The notes below the pieces were generated by a model, which saw nothing but the letters and a program-made list of their open reading frames with translations, had not been told where the DNA came from and did no database searches. The position numbers and the translations under genes were made by a program. From positions 682,001 to 746,000 of the forward strand of contig NZ_JACVEG010000002.1 of the NCBI RefSeq assembly GCF_014596725.1: 64,000 nucleotides of DNA, written 5' to 3'. Source of the DNA: Vibrio sp. Y2-5. Lineage in GTDB: Bacteria > Pseudomonadota > Gammaproteobacteria > Enterobacterales > Vibrionaceae. Positions 47,665 to 56,205 of this stretch are shown here, piece after piece; the first letter of the stretch is position 1, and each line of letters starts with the position of its first letter.

Positions 47665-48897
47665 ATGGAAAATCTTATTCAACGTTTTTTAAGTTATGTC
47701 ACTTACGATACTCAATCAAAACCCAAAAACCATCACTGCCCAAGTTCTGCGGGGCAAAAAGTGTTTGCCCAAGCTCTTTATGAGGAATTGCTTGAACTAG
47801 GCTTGAGTGACGTCTCTATCGATAGTCACAGTTATGTGATGGCGAGACTGAAATCAAATGTCGATTACCCAGTACCAGCTATTGGTTTTATTGCTCACAT
47901 GGATACAGCGCCTGATGCTTCAGGTAAACATGTGGTTCCACAGATTGTAGAAAACTACCAAGGTGGCGATATTGCGCTCGGTAAAGGCGATGAAGTTCTT
48001 TCGCCAATTCAGTATCCTGAACTGCACCAATTGCATGGTAAAAACCTGATCACTACCGACGGCAACACGCTTTTAGGTGCAGACAACAAAGCAGGAATTG
48101 CTGAGATCATCACAGCTGTCGAAATGCTGCTTGCTGATCCATCCATTCCCCACGGCGATATCTGTATCGCTTTTACACCAGATGAAGAAATCGGCCGTGG
48201 TGCTAACCATTTTGATGTGGAAAAGTTTGGTGCTGAGTGGGCTTATACCATTGATGGTGGTCCTGTCGGAGAGCTGGAATATGAAAACTTTCATGCAGCT
48301 ACTGCAGAAATCACTTGTCACGGTGTCAGTGTTCACCCTGGTACAGCAAAAGGCAAAATGGTGAATGCAATGCATATTGCTTCCCGCTTCGTTGTTGCGA
48401 TGCCGGAACAAGAGACGCCACAAAATACCGAAGGCTATGAAGGTTTCTACCATCTCTCTTCCGCTTCAATGGGTATCGCCAAATCACAGTTAAGCTACAT
48501 TCTTCGTGACTTTGAGCGAGAGGGTTTAGCGGCTCGCAAAGCATTCATGCAACAAAAAGTGGATGAACTGAATAAACAGCTATCAAAAGGCAGTGTTGAA
48601 CTGGAAATTTACGACAGCTACGCCAACATGAAAGAGATGGTAGAACCTCATCCACATATTATCGAATTGGCAAAAATCTCGATGGAACATTGCGGTGTTG
48701 AACCTCTAATTAAACCAATTCGTGGTGGAACCGATGGCGCTCGGCTTTCTTTCATGGGATTACCTTGCCCGAATATATTCACGGGTGGCTATAATTTCCA
48801 CGGTATCCACGAGTTTATAACTATTGAGGGTATGGAACAGGCGGTTAATGTGATCGTGACCCTAGCTGAGAAAACTGCACGGCACTATAAACAATAA
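47665..48897 (+). CDS. pepT: Peptidase T (tripeptidase)
   Basis: 410 residues from the ATG at 47665. Zinc site residues of the M20 family: 'IAHMDTAPD' (His, Asp), '[12 protein letters not shown]' (bridging Asp), '[10 protein letters not shown]' (Glu-Glu), '[10 protein letters not shown]', and the last His in '[10 protein letters not shown]'. Start '[18 protein letters not shown]' matches PepT. It removes the N-terminal residue from tripeptides. Cytoplasmic, monocistronic, followed by a terminator. Confidence 0.94.
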   Translation: MENLIQRFLSYVTYDTQSKPKNHHCPSSAGQKVFAQALYEELLELGLSDVSIDSHSYVMARLKSNVDYPVPAIGFIAHMDTAPDASGKHVVPQIVENYQGGDIALGKGDEVLSPIQYPELHQLHGKNLITTDGNTLLGADNKAGIAEIITAVEMLLADPSIPHGDICIAFTPDEEIGRGANHFDVEKFGAEWAYTIDGGPVGELEYENFHAATAEITCHGVSVHPGTAKGKMVNAMHIASRFVVAMPEQETPQNTEGYEGFYHLSSASMGIAKSQLSYILRDFEREGLAARKAFMQQKVDELNKQLSKGSVELEIYDSYANMKEMVEPHPHIIELAKISMEHCGVEPLIKPIRGGTDGARLSFMGLPCPNIFTGGYNFHGIHEFITIEGMEQAVNVIVTLAEKTARHYKQ

Positions 48898-48936
48898 ACT
48901 GCTTTATCAACGATTTCGGTCGGTTATACTTATTTG

Positions 48937-48971
48937 AGCGTTGGCAATGATGTGTTTGCCAACGCTTTTTT
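48937..48971 (+). terminator. Terminator of pepT
   Basis: Perfect 11-bp stem AGCGTTGGCAA / TTGCCAACGCT with 8-nt loop and T tract. Confidence 0.85.
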
Positions 48972-49045
48972 ATATCAATACCGACAGAACTTAGTCTTCA
49001 TAGGTATTTCAGTAAGTTGATCGGTTGTTTGCAGTAGGAAGAATT

Positions 49046-49921
49046 ATGGAAAAATTTAATGCGGTGGTAGATTTTCTATTCGCGCACAAAATGTTGTTAT
49101 CCACGCTAATTTTGGTTGTTATATGGCTGGTGCGCCGAGTAGTTCTTTCATATATCCGTGGTGACGTTGCATTTATTAGTGAGAAGCAAAGGAAATGGAT
49201 GTCGCGTACCAAAAACGGCGCTTTCACTATTATCGTGCTTCTGTTGTTCATGCTTTGGCAGTCAGAGATCAGTGAGTTTGCGTTATCTGTAACGGCTATC
49301 GCTGTTGCTATCGTTGTGGCATCAAAGGAAATCATCCTGTGTTTTACAGGTTCTATTCAGCGCGCGAGTTCTCGATCATTTCGCATTGGAGATTGGATTG
49401 AAGTGGGTTCAATCAGTGGTGAAGTGATTGAACACAATATGATGGCGACCGTTATTCAAGAGATCGCGTTGCAAAAATCCAATTATCATTACACGGGTAA
49501 AACGGCGACCTTACCAAACAGCATGTTCTTTCAGTATCCGGTAAAGAACTTGAACTTTATGAAGCGCTACGTGTTTCATGACATTACTATTGTGGTGCCT
49601 GAGTTTGTGAATCTTTTCCCTTTGGTTCCGCAAATACATGAACGGATAGAGGCTCACTTTGCTCACTTTATGGATGTTGCAAGACGCTATAACGCTGTTA
49701 TCGAAAAACATGCTGGTGTTGACTTGCCGGGCGCAGATCCGCATGTGGAAATCACCAGTACTGCTACTGGTGAGCAAATTGTTCATATAAAAATATTCTG
49801 TCCAACTGAACGCGCTACTTATTTGGAGCAGTTAATAAGAGAAGACTTTATGGAACTCTATGAGCAGAAATATCCAAGAGTACCGGTTGAAATGATGGCA
49901 CAAGCCCATATCCAGATGTGA
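49046..49921 (+). CDS. MscS-like mechanosensitive ion channel
   Basis: 291 residues from the ATG at 49046 (AGGAAG site); an upstream TTG is less likely. Three N-terminal membrane helices, the last ('FALSVTAIAVAIVVASKEIILCFTGSIQ') being the pore-lining helix, then the beta domain 'RSFRIGDWIEVGSISGEVIEHNMM' typical for MscS. The C-terminal part is cytoplasmic. Such channels release osmolytes when the membrane is stretched after hypo-osmotic shock. Smaller than E. coli YbdG but resembling it. Confidence 0.9.
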   Translation: MEKFNAVVDFLFAHKMLLSTLILVVIWLVRRVVLSYIRGDVAFISEKQRKWMSRTKNGAFTIIVLLLFMLWQSEISEFALSVTAIAVAIVVASKEIILCFTGSIQRASSRSFRIGDWIEVGSISGEVIEHNMMATVIQEIALQKSNYHYTGKTATLPNSMFFQYPVKNLNFMKRYVFHDITIVVPEFVNLFPLVPQIHERIEAHFAHFMDVARRYNAVIEKHAGVDLPGADPHVEITSTATGEQIVHIKIFCPTERATYLEQLIREDFMELYEQKYPRVPVEMMAQAHIQM

Positions 49922-49927
49922 TTGCTA

Positions 49928-49953
49928 TAAAGGTCTGTTTATACAGACCTTTT
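49928..49953. terminator. Terminator after the MscS-like gene
   Basis: AAAGGTCTGT / ACAGACCTTT with TTAT loop and Ts; also faces the convergent yaeQ. Confidence 0.85.
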
Positions 49954-49970
49954 TCTATTCTAGTACAGAA

Positions 49971-50513
49971 TCACTCAGGAAGGTTTTGTAAAAATTCAAA
50001 GGCAATTTCATGGCTTCCCATATCACCTTCGACAAATAGAGATTGCCCTGTAACCATAACGGAAAGGTCGGCCGTTCTAGACGGTGAAGCTGAGATAAGG
50101 TCGATGGCTTCAGGATCGAAGCGAACCACTTCCACAGGAAGGTAACCGAATTTACCTTTGTGTTGATTCCACCAAATGTCAGAACGTATTTGATAAGTGT
50201 AAACCTTCACCACATCTGCAACACGCGTCGCTTTTTTTACACGGTCCACGTCTGGCTCGCCCAGTTCGATCCACAATTCTGAACGACCTTCTAGATTTTG
50301 TTGCCATATATCAGGTTCAGTGGTTGTTGATATGCCTTTGGTGAACTGCAAATCAGGGTGCGCATTTAAACAAAATGCCATGATTCTAGCCATCATGCGT
50401 TCATTGGTTTCGGAAGGGTGCAAAGCAACGGTTAAGTTTAGCGAGTCGTAGTAGTCACGATTTAAGTCAGTTAAGGCAATTCGAAACTTATAGATTGTTG
50501 GTTTAAGGGCCAT
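49971..50513 (-). CDS. yaeQ: YaeQ family protein
   Basis: 180 residues. 'ALKPTIYKFRIALTDLNRDYYDSLNLTVALHPSETNERMMARIMAF' and 'GEPDVDRVKKATRVADVVKVYTY' are the YaeQ signature; the structure resembles PD-(D/E)XK nuclease folds but no activity is established. Cytoplasmic, single gene. Confidence 0.93.
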   Translation of the reverse strand: MALKPTIYKFRIALTDLNRDYYDSLNLTVALHPSETNERMMARIMAFCLNAHPDLQFTKGISTTTEPDIWQQNLEGRSELWIELGEPDVDRVKKATRVADVVKVYTYQIRSDIWWNQHKGKFGYLPVEVVRFDPEAIDLISASPSRTADLSVMVTGQSLFVEGDMGSHEIAFEFLQNLPE

Positions 50514-50788
50514 ATTTTGTTTGTGTTTCCGTCAAATCAGGTTAAGCACAGCAGAACTGCCACCATGCCTTAAATTATCTATGGGCAGTATAAAGTAAGT
50601 AATTGAGTTAGCGAAAACTATTCGTTCTCTAAGAGGTTTATTTCTATTCTCTTATGCTTAGTTAATGTGTGATCTATGCAGGACTTTTGCTCTTGAATGG
50701 CTTTTATTTTTGGATGTAAGTCATATGTTAACTAAAGTTTACAGGTTGTTAATTTTCATTCGCAACGTCACTAAATAAGGGAATAACA

Positions 50789-51286
50789 ATGAAATATACA
50801 ATCATACTAACAACGGCAGCGGTACTGGCTTTATCAGCTTGCCAATCGACTAAATCACCAGAAGAAGAGGCTATGCTCTCTAACCTTTGCACTACAGGAG
50901 ATGCAACAGGTGATATGGTCACTATGGAGAAGTTTAGTGAAGCAGTTATGCAGTGTGGTGGATACGAAGTATTTACAGACAGCATGCTAATTGGCAAAAA
51001 ATTTAGTTTTGCCTTTAGTAAAAAATCTGGCCCCCGAGAGCTAACATTTAATCCTGATGGAAGTGCTCAGTATCACAAAATAAAGAAAGGGGTATTAGAG
51101 AGCGTAAACTGGACGATTACAGATAAAGGAAATCTGCTTCTAACTTGGGAAGATGGCTATAAATGGGAATGGGCTTTAATGTCGGAAAATGGTGGTTTTA
51201 TGGCTGTTAAAGCTTATGGCTCCGCGGTAGATGGTACTGATGAAGATATATTTTCTATGGTTGTAGCCGTTTCATCCGACTCATGA
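50789..51286 (+). CDS. Lipoprotein of unknown function
   Basis: 165 residues. Signal peptide with a lipobox LSAC, the lipid-bearing cysteine being residue 18; the following residue is Gln, so outer-membrane sorting is likely. The mature domain holds two cysteines (LCTTGD and 'MQCGGYE') and a beta-rich stretch ('ELTFNPDGSAQYHKIKKG', 'NLLLTWEDGYKWEWALM'). No family recognised. Located alone between yaeQ and the second csp gene; the 275 bp upstream show nothing definite. Confidence 0.75.
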   Translation: MKYTIILTTAAVLALSACQSTKSPEEEAMLSNLCTTGDATGDMVTMEKFSEAVMQCGGYEVFTDSMLIGKKFSFAFSKKSGPRELTFNPDGSAQYHKIKKGVLESVNWTITDKGNLLLTWEDGYKWEWALMSENGGFMAVKAYGSAVDGTDEDIFSMVVAVSSDS

Positions 51287-51350
51287 CTTTATAGGTCAGC
51301 ATGTTTAAAGAAAGAACATCTCTATTCTTCTTAAAAGAAGGCATAAACAA

Positions 51351-51376
51351 AATAGCCAGCATTACGCTGGCTATTA
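51351..51376 (-). terminator. Terminator of the second cold-shock gene
   Basis: AATAGCCAGC / GCTGGCTATT stem, ATTAC loop; Ts follow on the minus strand. Confidence 0.8.
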
Positions 51377-51398
51377 AACAAGTATGTAGCAATTAAAA

Positions 51399-51608
51399 TT
51401 AGATTACTTTAATGCTTTCTGCTTGTGGGCCTTTTTGACCTTGAGTTACAACGAACTCAACTTTTTGGCCTTCTGCTAGAGTGCGGAAGCCTTCGCTTTG
51501 AATTGCGCTGAAGTGTGCGAAAACGTCAGGACCGTTTTCTTGCTTGATGAAACCAAAACCTTTTGTTTCGTTGAACCATTTAACGGTACCAGTAACAGGT
51601 GTAGACAT
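51399..51608 (-). CDS. CspA family cold-shock protein
   Basis: 69 residues, similar to the csp at 34120-34329: '[30 protein letters not shown]' with both RNA-binding motifs and '[23 protein letters not shown]'. A long AT-rich gap (349 bp) precedes it, including a GCC-N7-GGCGC element like that of the other csp gene. Confidence 0.93.
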   Translation of the reverse strand: MSTPVTGTVKWFNETKGFGFIKQENGPDVFAHFSAIQSEGFRTLAEGQKVEFVVTQGQKGPQAESIKVI

Positions 51609-51902
51609 ATTAATTATCCTAAAACATATTTCTTTAAAGCCGATTAGGGCGCTGATAGCGTGGAAAAATAAATTGCTATTGCGTACGACACGACGGGGGA
51701 GTTACGAGTAATCCAACGAAACAATGTGTAAACAAAGAACTTCTTTCTAGCTAAGGACGAGTCTAGGCAATTGAATTCACTTGTCAATCGGAACTTGAGG
51801 TCTAACGAATCAGTGAAACAAGTTTCAACCAATTTTTTGCACTAAACACCATTTCTTTGCAATTTGAATAACTTTTTGATTGATAACGATTCGACGATTT
51901 TA

Positions 51903-51930
51903 TTGACACAGCCAATATTGAGCGCAAAAT
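51903..51930 (+). promoter_or_regulatory. Putative arfA promoter
   Basis: TTGACA (51903-51908) followed after 16 bp by CAAAAT (four of six matches to TATAAT). 28 bp before the start codon. The -10 is weak; the exact -35 makes it plausible. The rest of 51609-51957 is AT-rich csp leader and promoter sequence with nothing else clear. Confidence 0.4.
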
Positions 51931-51957
51931 ACACACAACTTTTAAAAGGAGAGTGAG

Positions 51958-52161
51958 ATGAGTAAATCAATCAAAAAATCTCTACCAAACGAAGTTGTTG
52001 ATACTGAATTTGGTCGAGGTGTTATTAAAGACAACGCATTAAAAGCGGTAGTCACCAGTCAATTATTTAGACAAAGAGTTGAGAAAGCGAAAAAAGGTAA
52101 GGGAAGCTTCAACCGCAAAATGAAGCACAAGGGTAAAGAGCCCTATTCAAAAGCTGCTTAA
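51958..52161 (+). CDS. arfA: Alternative ribosome-rescue factor ArfA
   Basis: 67 residues. '[31 protein letters not shown]' followed by '[10 protein letters not shown]' matches ArfA, which recruits release factor 2 to ribosomes stalled on stop-less mRNA. The basic C-terminal tail (KAKKGKGSF) enters the mRNA channel. A 20-residue N-terminal extension is present compared with E. coli and the hydrophobic C-terminal degradation tail is absent. Good AGGAGA site. The last codons and the TAA lie within a long hairpin (see the terminator entry). Confidence 0.92.
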   Translation: MSKSIKKSLPNEVVDTEFGRGVIKDNALKAVVTSQLFRQRVEKAKKGKGSFNRKMKHKGKEPYSKAA

Positions 52162-52188
52162 TCGCTGTTTTCGAATAGGGCTCTTTTA
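52135..52188 (+). terminator. Long hairpin spanning the arfA stop codon
   Basis: Perfect 14-bp stem AAAGAGCCCTATTC (52135-52148) and GAATAGGGCTCTTT (52173-52186) then T-rich sequence. The TAA (52159-52161) is in the 24-nt loop. Besides terminating, the stem is a candidate for RNase III cutting that would remove the stop. Confidence 0.8.
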
Positions 52189-52212
52189 TTACGCTTGTTA
52201 ACGGCTGAATAG

Positions 52213-53376
52213 CTATCTGTCTATTTGAGGTGAATAGATGGAGTATGCCGTGATTTGGCCTGCAACAATCGCTGAGAACATGAATAGCGCCGATAAACCG
52301 ATACTTGGTATCGGAAGAATGGACTGTTCGAATACCGATTGACTAGCGCTAATCAGCACTCGGCTTCCCGGTACTAAGATGATGATACCTTGGACGATAT
52401 ATATCGAACCCGTAAGCTCCATTTTCTTTGCCAGCCAAGTGCCATACAGTGTAATCAGTACAGTCGTTATCCACGTTCCCACAACCCAACCAGCGTCAAA
52501 GCCTAGGTAAAATGGCCCCCACATGCCTAATACCGCTACGGGTAAACCAAGCAGAATGTCTTTTGGTCTCGCATTGAAAATAATACCAATTGAGACAGAC
52601 AGAAGAAACAAGCCAAAGATATGCAGTAACATCGGCACTTCGTTCTTGTAGATGGTTGCAACCGCTTGTCCCCAAATGGCTTCACCAATGTTCAGTCCGA
52701 TCACAATCCCTACAAATAGCTTTATCAGAGTTAAAGCACTCTGTCCGAGTAAACTGGTGCCAGAAACTAAGTCATTAAAGGCTAAACATTCAAGCGAGTT
52801 AGCAATAGATAAGCCGGGGACAAATAAAATTACTGCCGCGACACAGAGTGCCCAGACAGGGATTGGCAAGCCAGTACTGGCTAAAAACGCCACAAATATG
52901 CCTGTAAGCATTGAGGCAAGAAACTCCGCCGCAATCGCTCTTCTTGAATGACAGATAAGCTGGCTCAACCAAACAACAAGCCCCAACACTACCGATATAG
53001 CGACAGCTTCGAGTGTACTGCCTACCAACATTAAATACGCTGGTGGTATCCCCATGTTCGCTAGAGCGATAATCCATTTTGGATAACCAACAGGCTCTGG
53101 CAGTGGTTCACTGCTTGGTTGATTAATTCGGATGATGGTGTTTGCCAGAAGACTCAGGTTAATTGATGCGGGTTTATGACGCTTCATTACCACAGCGTTG
53201 TTGTCGTCAGGAAATTGGTAATTAATGGCGGTTGGTGTCGCTTGGATCATTACATCGACACCGTGTTTTTTTGCGTAATATTGGGTGTATTTTTCTACTT
53301 TGTACGGTGCACATCCACTACGGTGTAACGTGTCACCAATTTCTACAATTTTGTTAATTCTGTGTTGAGACAACAT
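52213..53376 (-). CDS. Threonine/serine exporter family (ThrE-like) protein
   Basis: 387 residues, with both halves of ThrE in one chain: an N-terminal cytoplasmic part 'IGDTLHRSGCAPYKVEKYTQYYAKKHGVDVMIQATPTAI' (DUF1212) then ten hydrophobic helices including 'VILFVPGLSIANSLECLAFNDLVSGTS' and the mirrored 'GIIILVPGSRVLISASQSV' motif. Expected to export threonine/serine-like amino acids with the proton gradient. Convergent with arfA. Confidence 0.88.
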   Translation of the reverse strand: MLSQHRINKIVEIGDTLHRSGCAPYKVEKYTQYYAKKHGVDVMIQATPTAINYQFPDDNNAVVMKRHKPASINLSLLANTIIRINQPSSEPLPEPVGYPKWIIALANMGIPPAYLMLVGSTLEAVAISVVLGLVVWLSQLICHSRRAIAAEFLASMLTGIFVAFLASTGLPIPVWALCVAAVILFVPGLSIANSLECLAFNDLVSGTSLLGQSALTLIKLFVGIVIGLNIGEAIWGQAVATIYKNEVPMLLHIFGLFLLSVSIGIIFNARPKDILLGLPVAVLGMWGPFYLGFDAGWVVGTWITTVLITLYGTWLAKKMELTGSIYIVQGIIILVPGSRVLISASQSVFEQSILPIPSIGLSALFMFSAIVAGQITAYSIYSPQIDR

Positions 53377-53844
53377 GGTTTTTGAAAGCTGGAATGAAAG
53401 TGGCGTAAAGGTATCAGAGCGTTGCCTAATTGGCGAGAGGTTAGTGATTGTTACAAATAAAAATATAGTGTTTTTAAATTCTATTGAGCCTTTTATTGAT
53501 ATAGCTTATGAGCGCTTAATATTTATTGCTGGAATTAAGTGGCAAATACAAAACTCCGCTATTTGGTTACATTTTGTAATACTTTTTTTGAAAATATTTC
53601 CAGTTAAATAAATGTTAATGAATAAGTCTTTTTTCATTCCTTTTCTCGTAAATTCTAGTGCTTATCATTGTTAATAAATATGATGATTTAACGCTTATTT
53701 AACAATCTAAATAGTTGTTTAATAAGTATAAGTTTTGTTGATTTTTTAACCTTGAAATAAATAAAAGATGAGCGAAAATGACTGAAAAATTAATTTCCAA
53801 AATTGAAAGGATTCATCGCTGTCACTTAACGAGGTAGGCATGTT
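53377..53844. other. AT-rich intergenic region
   Basis: 468 bp, very AT-rich. One 78-codon frame (53375-53611) is open but has no ribosome site and no recognisable sequence. I see no structured RNA or repeat. It should hold the promoters of the two flanking genes. Confidence 0.4.
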
Positions 53845-54213
53845 ATGAAACTATTATTGATATTAATGACGTCACTTTCTGCGGGTGTCGCTTCTGCAGC
53901 CCATATTCATTCGTTTCTTTTAGGTATGTCTGTTGCTGCTTTGGCTGTAGGCAGCTGTTATTGGTTTGCGTTTAGAAGTACTCGAGTACCTGAGCTGGCT
54001 GTTTTCTTATTGGTGTGTGGTTTGCTAGCTAAGCTGACGGTTACTGTGATTGGTGTAATGTGGGGGTTATCAGCGCAACTGATTACGTCGCCTCTCGTGT
54101 TCGCACTGTCGTATTTGTTCTTCTCTATTACCGTAACCTACTTGTGGTTCAGTTATCGAGAAAGCATTACAGAGTTACCAAAGAAGTTTCGTAACCGTAT
54201 GGTGCATTTGTAA
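53845..54213 (+). CDS. Membrane protein of unknown function
   Basis: 122 residues. Possible signal or first helix (LLILMTSLSAGVASA), then three hydrophobic helices and a short basic cytoplasmic tail (PKKFRNRMVHL). AGGTAGG lies upstream of the ATG. No family recognised. A terminator follows within 60 bp. Confidence 0.65.
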   Translation: MKLLLILMTSLSAGVASAAHIHSFLLGMSVAALAVGSCYWFAFRSTRVPELAVFLLVCGLLAKLTVTVIGVMWGLSAQLITSPLVFALSYLFFSITVTYLWFSYRESITELPKKFRNRMVHL

Positions 54214-54251
54214 AAGCACACTAGATTCTGCATAACCGATTAGATTCTTTG

Positions 54252-54276
54252 AAGGGGCCGACTGGCCCCTTTTTGC
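54252..54276 (+). terminator. Rho-independent terminator
   Basis: AAGGGGCC / GGCCCCTT stem with loop GACT, then Ts. Confidence 0.85.
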
Positions 54277-54360
54277 TGCGTGTTGTACGACTATAGTCCT
54301 AAAGTGCCCCGTTGTTTTTCCTTATATACTTGTATGTAAATGATGTATGAAGGAATTGTT

Positions 54361-54594
54361 ATGGATATTGCACTGTTTTGGATTGAAAAAAGTATCTTAG
54401 TGGCGGGTGTCATCTTTGTTCTCACCAGCATTACGCAATATGGTCGCCGCAGTCACGACTGGAAAGGCATCGCCACTATGTTCTATAAGCGCGTTCCTAT
54501 GTCGATTTCCGAATATAAATGGTACCGAATAGGCATTGCCCTACTGGTGTGTGCCGTTTTGATACGTATTATTGTGCTTACTCTTTGGCCGTAA
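54361..54594 (+). CDS. Small membrane protein
   Basis: 77 residues from the ATG at 54361 (AAGGA 6 nt upstream); an upstream in-frame ATG lacks a ribosome site. Two hydrophobic helices (SILVAGVIFVLTSI and 'IGIALLVCAVLIRIIVLTLWP') with a basic loop 'QYGRRSHDWKGIATMFYKRVP'. No family recognised. Confidence 0.6.
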   Translation: MDIALFWIEKSILVAGVIFVLTSITQYGRRSHDWKGIATMFYKRVPMSISEYKWYRIGIALLVCAVLIRIIVLTLWP

Positions 54595-54695
54595 TCTCTA
54601 AATTAATCAATAACTAGTCATCTATTTTTAGCCTTAATCACATTTTTAGGTATACACTTTAGAGAGTCTTATCAAATTAAAGGGAAGGTGATGAT

Positions 54696-55700
54696 ATGTC
54701 GTTTCCTGTACTCATCTGTGATGATTCAGCTCTTGCTCGAAAGCAGATGGCGCGTTCCCTACCTGCGGCTCTGAATGCAAATATTACGTTTGCTGAGCAT
54801 GGGCTAGATGCGTTGCAAATCCTGCAGCAACAAACATTCAATCTCATGTTTCTCGATCTGACCATGCCTGAGCTGGATGGCTTTGGCACGTTAGAGGAAA
54901 TGAAGAGTAGAGGCATCTCTACTCCTGTTGTGGTGGTGTCGGGCGATATTCAGCCCAAAGCGAAAGAACGTGTAATGGCTTTGGGGGCGAAAGCTTTCAT
55001 TCAAAAGCCAATCGATATCAATGTCCTTAAAGACGTATTGAAAACGCTTGTTGAGCCAGTTTCGGCTCCTAAAATAGTTACTCCGGTTTCGATTGAACTA
55101 CCCGCACTTCGCCGACGCGATATCTATATGGAAGTGGCTAACGTGGCCATTGGCCGTGCTGCGGATGCACTGGCAAGACACTTTGATGTATTTGTGCGTT
55201 TGCCTTTACCCAATGTAAATATCTTTGAAGTTACTGAGCTGCATATGGCACTTCGCGATCTCGCGGATAATGCGCATGTATCGGGCGTATGCCAAGGATT
55301 CAGTGGCGAAGGTATCGCTGGTGAAGCGTTAGTGCTTCTTAGTGATACCAGTGTTTCTGATTTGAAAAAACTCATGAAAGTGCCCGCAGAGAGCGAAGAC
55401 CTAGAAGAGTTGGAACTACTGATGGATGTGTCCAATATCTTAGTAGGTTCATTTCTCAATGGACTTGGAGCTCAGGCGGAAGTGCGTTTTTTCCAAAGCT
55501 CGCCAGTACTGCTTGGTCAACACATTACAATTGATTCCGTGATTAGCTCCACGGCGGGATCGTTCAGTAAAACGATGACGTTTGAGGTCAGTTATACGAT
55601 AGAAGACACTTCGATTCGATGTGATCTACTATTTATGTTTGTTGACGAGTCACTACCGTTACTTGATAGCAAACTTGCCTACTTGATGGAGGATTTCTAA
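54696..55700 (+). CDS. Response regulator with CheC/CheX-type phosphatase domain
   Basis: 334 residues. Receiver domain 1-120: acidic pair D9-D10, phosphate acceptor D54 in 'FLDLTMPE', Ser82 and K104. The second half contains a CheC-like motif D142-xxx-E146-xx-N149 (DIYMEVAN), the catalytic phosphatase pattern, and a second degenerate copy 'ELLMDVSNILVGSF'. Such proteins remove phosphate from CheY-like partners, or couple two response functions. The stop overlaps the next gene (TAATG). Confidence 0.85.
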   Translation: MSFPVLICDDSALARKQMARSLPAALNANITFAEHGLDALQILQQQTFNLMFLDLTMPELDGFGTLEEMKSRGISTPVVVVSGDIQPKAKERVMALGAKAFIQKPIDINVLKDVLKTLVEPVSAPKIVTPVSIELPALRRRDIYMEVANVAIGRAADALARHFDVFVRLPLPNVNIFEVTELHMALRDLADNAHVSGVCQGFSGEGIAGEALVLLSDTSVSDLKKLMKVPAESEDLEELELLMDVSNILVGSFLNGLGAQAEVRFFQSSPVLLGQHITIDSVISSTAGSFSKTMTFEVSYTIEDTSIRCDLLFMFVDESLPLLDSKLAYLMEDF

Positions 55701-56146
55701 TGTTGTCTCTTCCAGCAGAATTTGAACAGTTTCATTGGATGGTCGACATGGTGCAAAACGTCGACATGGGATTAATTGTGATCGATCGCGATTACAACGT
55801 TCAGGTGTGGAATGGTTTTATGACACACCATAGTGGCAAAATGGCTCAGGAAGTGATTGGGAAATCTTTGTTTGAGGTATTCCCTGAGATTCCACAAGAT
55901 TGGTTTCGCCTAAAAACTAAACCCGTTTACGATCTAGGTTGTCGAAGCTTCATCACATGGCAGCAACGTCCGTATTTGTTTAAGTGTCGCAACGTTCGCC
56001 CTGTGACACAGCAGGCGGATTTTATGTATCAGAACATAACGTTAAACCCAATGCGTACACCAACGGGTGCGATAAATTCACTGTTTCTTTCTATTCAAGA
56101 TACAACCGCAGAAGCGTTGGTGGTGCTAAAAGCGCACCAGAGTTGA
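55700..56146 (+). CDS. Single PAS-domain protein coupled to the response regulator
   Basis: 148 residues: one PAS domain ('VQNVDMGLIVIDRDYNVQVWNGFMTHHSGKMAQEVIGKSLFEVFP' and 'TPTGAINSLFLSIQDTT') without kinase or output domain. Its ATG shares bases with the preceding TAA, so the two proteins are made together. Probably the sensory input for the CheY-CheC protein. Alternative: the remnant of a larger sensor kinase. Confidence 0.78.
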   Translation: MLSLPAEFEQFHWMVDMVQNVDMGLIVIDRDYNVQVWNGFMTHHSGKMAQEVIGKSLFEVFPEIPQDWFRLKTKPVYDLGCRSFITWQQRPYLFKCRNVRPVTQQADFMYQNITLNPMRTPTGAINSLFLSIQDTTAEALVVLKAHQS

Positions 56147-56205
56147 GCGAGTTTTCGTTAAACATTTGATTGATATCAGCATTGGGAGAGCAGAGAGGGA
56201 TTGCT

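Noticed and set aside
51644..51832. 62-codon minus-strand frame in the csp/arfA gap
   Set aside because: It lies in the csp leader, lacks ribosome site and likeness to proteins.
53375..53611. 78-codon frame divergent from the ThrE-like gene
   Set aside because: Its start shares bases with the other start, no ribosome site, no recognisable sequence, AT-rich noise.
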